DNA of 64,000 nucleotides from assembly GCA_000469685.2 (NCBI GenBank), contig LS997562.1, forward strand, positions 4,957,515 through 5,021,514. The letters run 5' to 3'. This stretch comes from Haemonchus contortus. Its lineage: Eukaryota > Nematoda > Chromadorea > Rhabditida > Trichostrongylidae. The notes beneath the pieces were generated by a model. The model worked only from the letters and a program-made list of their open reading frames with translations, ran no database searches and was not told the origin of the DNA. Positions 62,482-64,000 of this stretch are shown here, piece after piece (the first letter of the stretch is position 1; every line of letters starts with the position of its first letter). The position numbers were made by a program, and so were the translations under genes.

Positions 62482-64000
62482 CCAGTCGGGCCGCCTAGCT
62501 AACGCCGGGCTTCCCTCCTTCTAATGGGTTCGCCCGGCTACGCCGGGCGCTCCTCCTTCCTCTGAGAAATTTGCTATGCGCAAATAACACTTCGGATTCT
62601 ACCTTTTCTTTGAAAGCTGTACACCCTCAGTATTAGCTTCAAACTGTGCGCGATTTTTTCTGTAAGCCATCTTCGCTGTGTCCGAATAAAACATCGCATT
62701 ATATCACAAAACTTATTTAGAGAATAAGTATTCAGACTTCATCGCGGCTGAGTCTACTATGTTAGCTACCATCAATGTTCCCAGCCAACTCCTTGTGCCT
62801 TCAAGCTTCAACGGTCTGGGTCCGAACCAACAGTATTTATTCACGCCCAGTCCTTTGAGGCGGAGTTTCGTCTTGCAACCTATCATCAGTGTTTCCACCC
62901 TGCCGCCTGTATTCCTACCAAATTTGAACGCTCTAGGTCCAAGTTAAACCCCGCCCCTTGTGGGCGGAGTCCGGACCTGCCACCCACCATGAGTGTTTCC
63001 ACCCAGCCGCCTGTATTCCTACCAAATTTGAACGCTCTAGGTCCAAGTTCGAGTTTTTCACACAAACCCCGCCCCTTGTGGGCGGAGTCCGGTCCTGCCA
63101 CCCACCATAACTGTTTCCACCCTGCCGTCTGTATTCCTACCAAATTTGAACGCTCTAGGTCCAAGTTTAAGTTTTTCACACAAACCCCGCCCCTTGTGGG
63201 CAGAGTCCGGTCCTGCCACCCACCATAACTGTTTCCACCCTGCCGCCTGTACTCCTACCAAATTTGGACCCTCTAAGTCCAAGTTTAAGTTTTTCACACA
63301 AACTCCGCCCCTTGTAGGCGGAGTCCGGTCCTACCACCCACCATTAGTGTTCCCATCCTGCCCCCCTTACACCTACCAAATTTGAACTCTGTAGGTCGAC
63401 GGAAACCGGAGTTATGAATTTGCACTCAAACATTTGTTTCGCACAAACCCCGCCCCCTGTAGGCGGAGTCCGGCCCCACCACCCACCATTAGTGTTCCCA
63501 TCCTGCCCCCCTTACACCTACCAAATTTGAACTCTGTAGGTCGACGGAAACCGGAGTTATGAATTTGCACTCAAACATTTGTTTCGCACAAACCCCGCCC
63601 CCTGTAGGCGGAGTCCGGTCCTACCACCCACCATTAGTGTTCCCATCCTGCCCCCCTTACACCTACCAAATTTGAACTCTGTAGGTCGACGGAAACCGGA
63701 GTTATGAATTTGCACTCAAACATTTGTTTCGCACAAACCCCGCCCCCTGTACACACACACACACACACACACACACCACCCACCATTAGTGTTCCCATCC
63801 TGCCCCCCTTACACCTACCAAATTTGTTGTAGGTCGACGGAAACCGGAGTTATGAATTTGCACTCAAACATTTGTTTCGCACAAACCCCGCCCCCTGTAG
63901 GCGGAGTCCGGCCCCACCACCCACCATTAGTGTTCCCACCCTGCCCCCCTTACACCTACCAAATTTGAACTCTCTAGGTCGACGGGAACCGGAGTTATGA
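62482..64000 (+). repeat. Modular GC-rich repeat, second full head plus long array
   Basis: The head (62482-62711) aligns with 48235-48483, including the two GC hairpins. Tandem units then follow with starts at 62986, 63104, 63222 and 63340 (118-bp period), then 63485 and 63630 (145-bp period), 63782 (152 bp, with a CA insertion) and 63923. The longer units carry an added stretch with TCGACGGAAACCGGAGTTAT and CACTCAAACATTTGTTTCGC. Each unit has CCGCCCC-TTGT-GGGCGG, a small hairpin. The array runs off the window. Confidence 0.9.
63751..63775 (+). repeat. CA microsatellite inside an array unit
   Basis: (AC)n replaces the GGCGGAGTCC core of one 145-bp unit. Confidence 0.9.

Overview
The window looks like nuclear DNA of an invertebrate animal, most likely a nematode. 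It shows split genes with mostly 50-100 bp introns (GT...YAG), abundant dispersed repeats, a CR1/L2-like LINE, a DIRS/PAT-type tyrosine-recombinase retrotransposon, and exons resembling a nematode small four-TM membrane-protein family with a WDCCCC motif. No prokaryotic gene organisation is visible. The species cannot be named from the sequence.

Layout. Positions 1-4100 hold part of a minus-strand membrane-protein gene: two clean 150-bp exons separated by a repeat-bearing intron, probably continuing off the left edge. From about 4.1 to 37.3 kb no convincing gene was found. This stretch holds at least a dozen copies or fragments of one tRNA-derived SINE family in both orientations, a second tRNA-like repeat, several fold-back structures (17.3, 24.9, 27.2, 28.1 and 32.8 kb), and some coding-like segments that could not be resolved into a gene.

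From 37.3 to 56.4 kb three minus-strand genes follow one another: a RecQ1-type DNA helicase (15 exons, 605 aa, 52044-56432), an unrecognised 83-aa coiled-coil-like protein (3 exons, 47903-51348), and a complete DDX1-type DEAD-box helicase (19 exons, 720 aa, 37333-47349). Every exon junction proposed here keeps the reading frame. DDX1 intron 13 carries a 4.7-kb antisense LINE. Intron 1 of the small gene carries a modular GC-rich repeat plus a 1.5-kb array of 20-bp units. The co-linear order would fit an operon, but the gaps (695 and 553 bp) are long for one.

Upstream of recq1, at 57.3-62.4 kb, lies a diverged tandem duplicate of recq1 intron 1 and exon 1. A 4,435-bp DIRS/PAT-like element (57592-62026) sits inside the duplicate. 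The undisturbed copy at 55.9-56.4 kb supplies the empty site, showing insertion between two adjacent bases without target-site duplication. The duplicated exon differs from the original by substitutions that are all synonymous over the aligned codons. The right end (62482-64000) is another copy of the modular repeat, with 118-bp then 145-bp tandem units.
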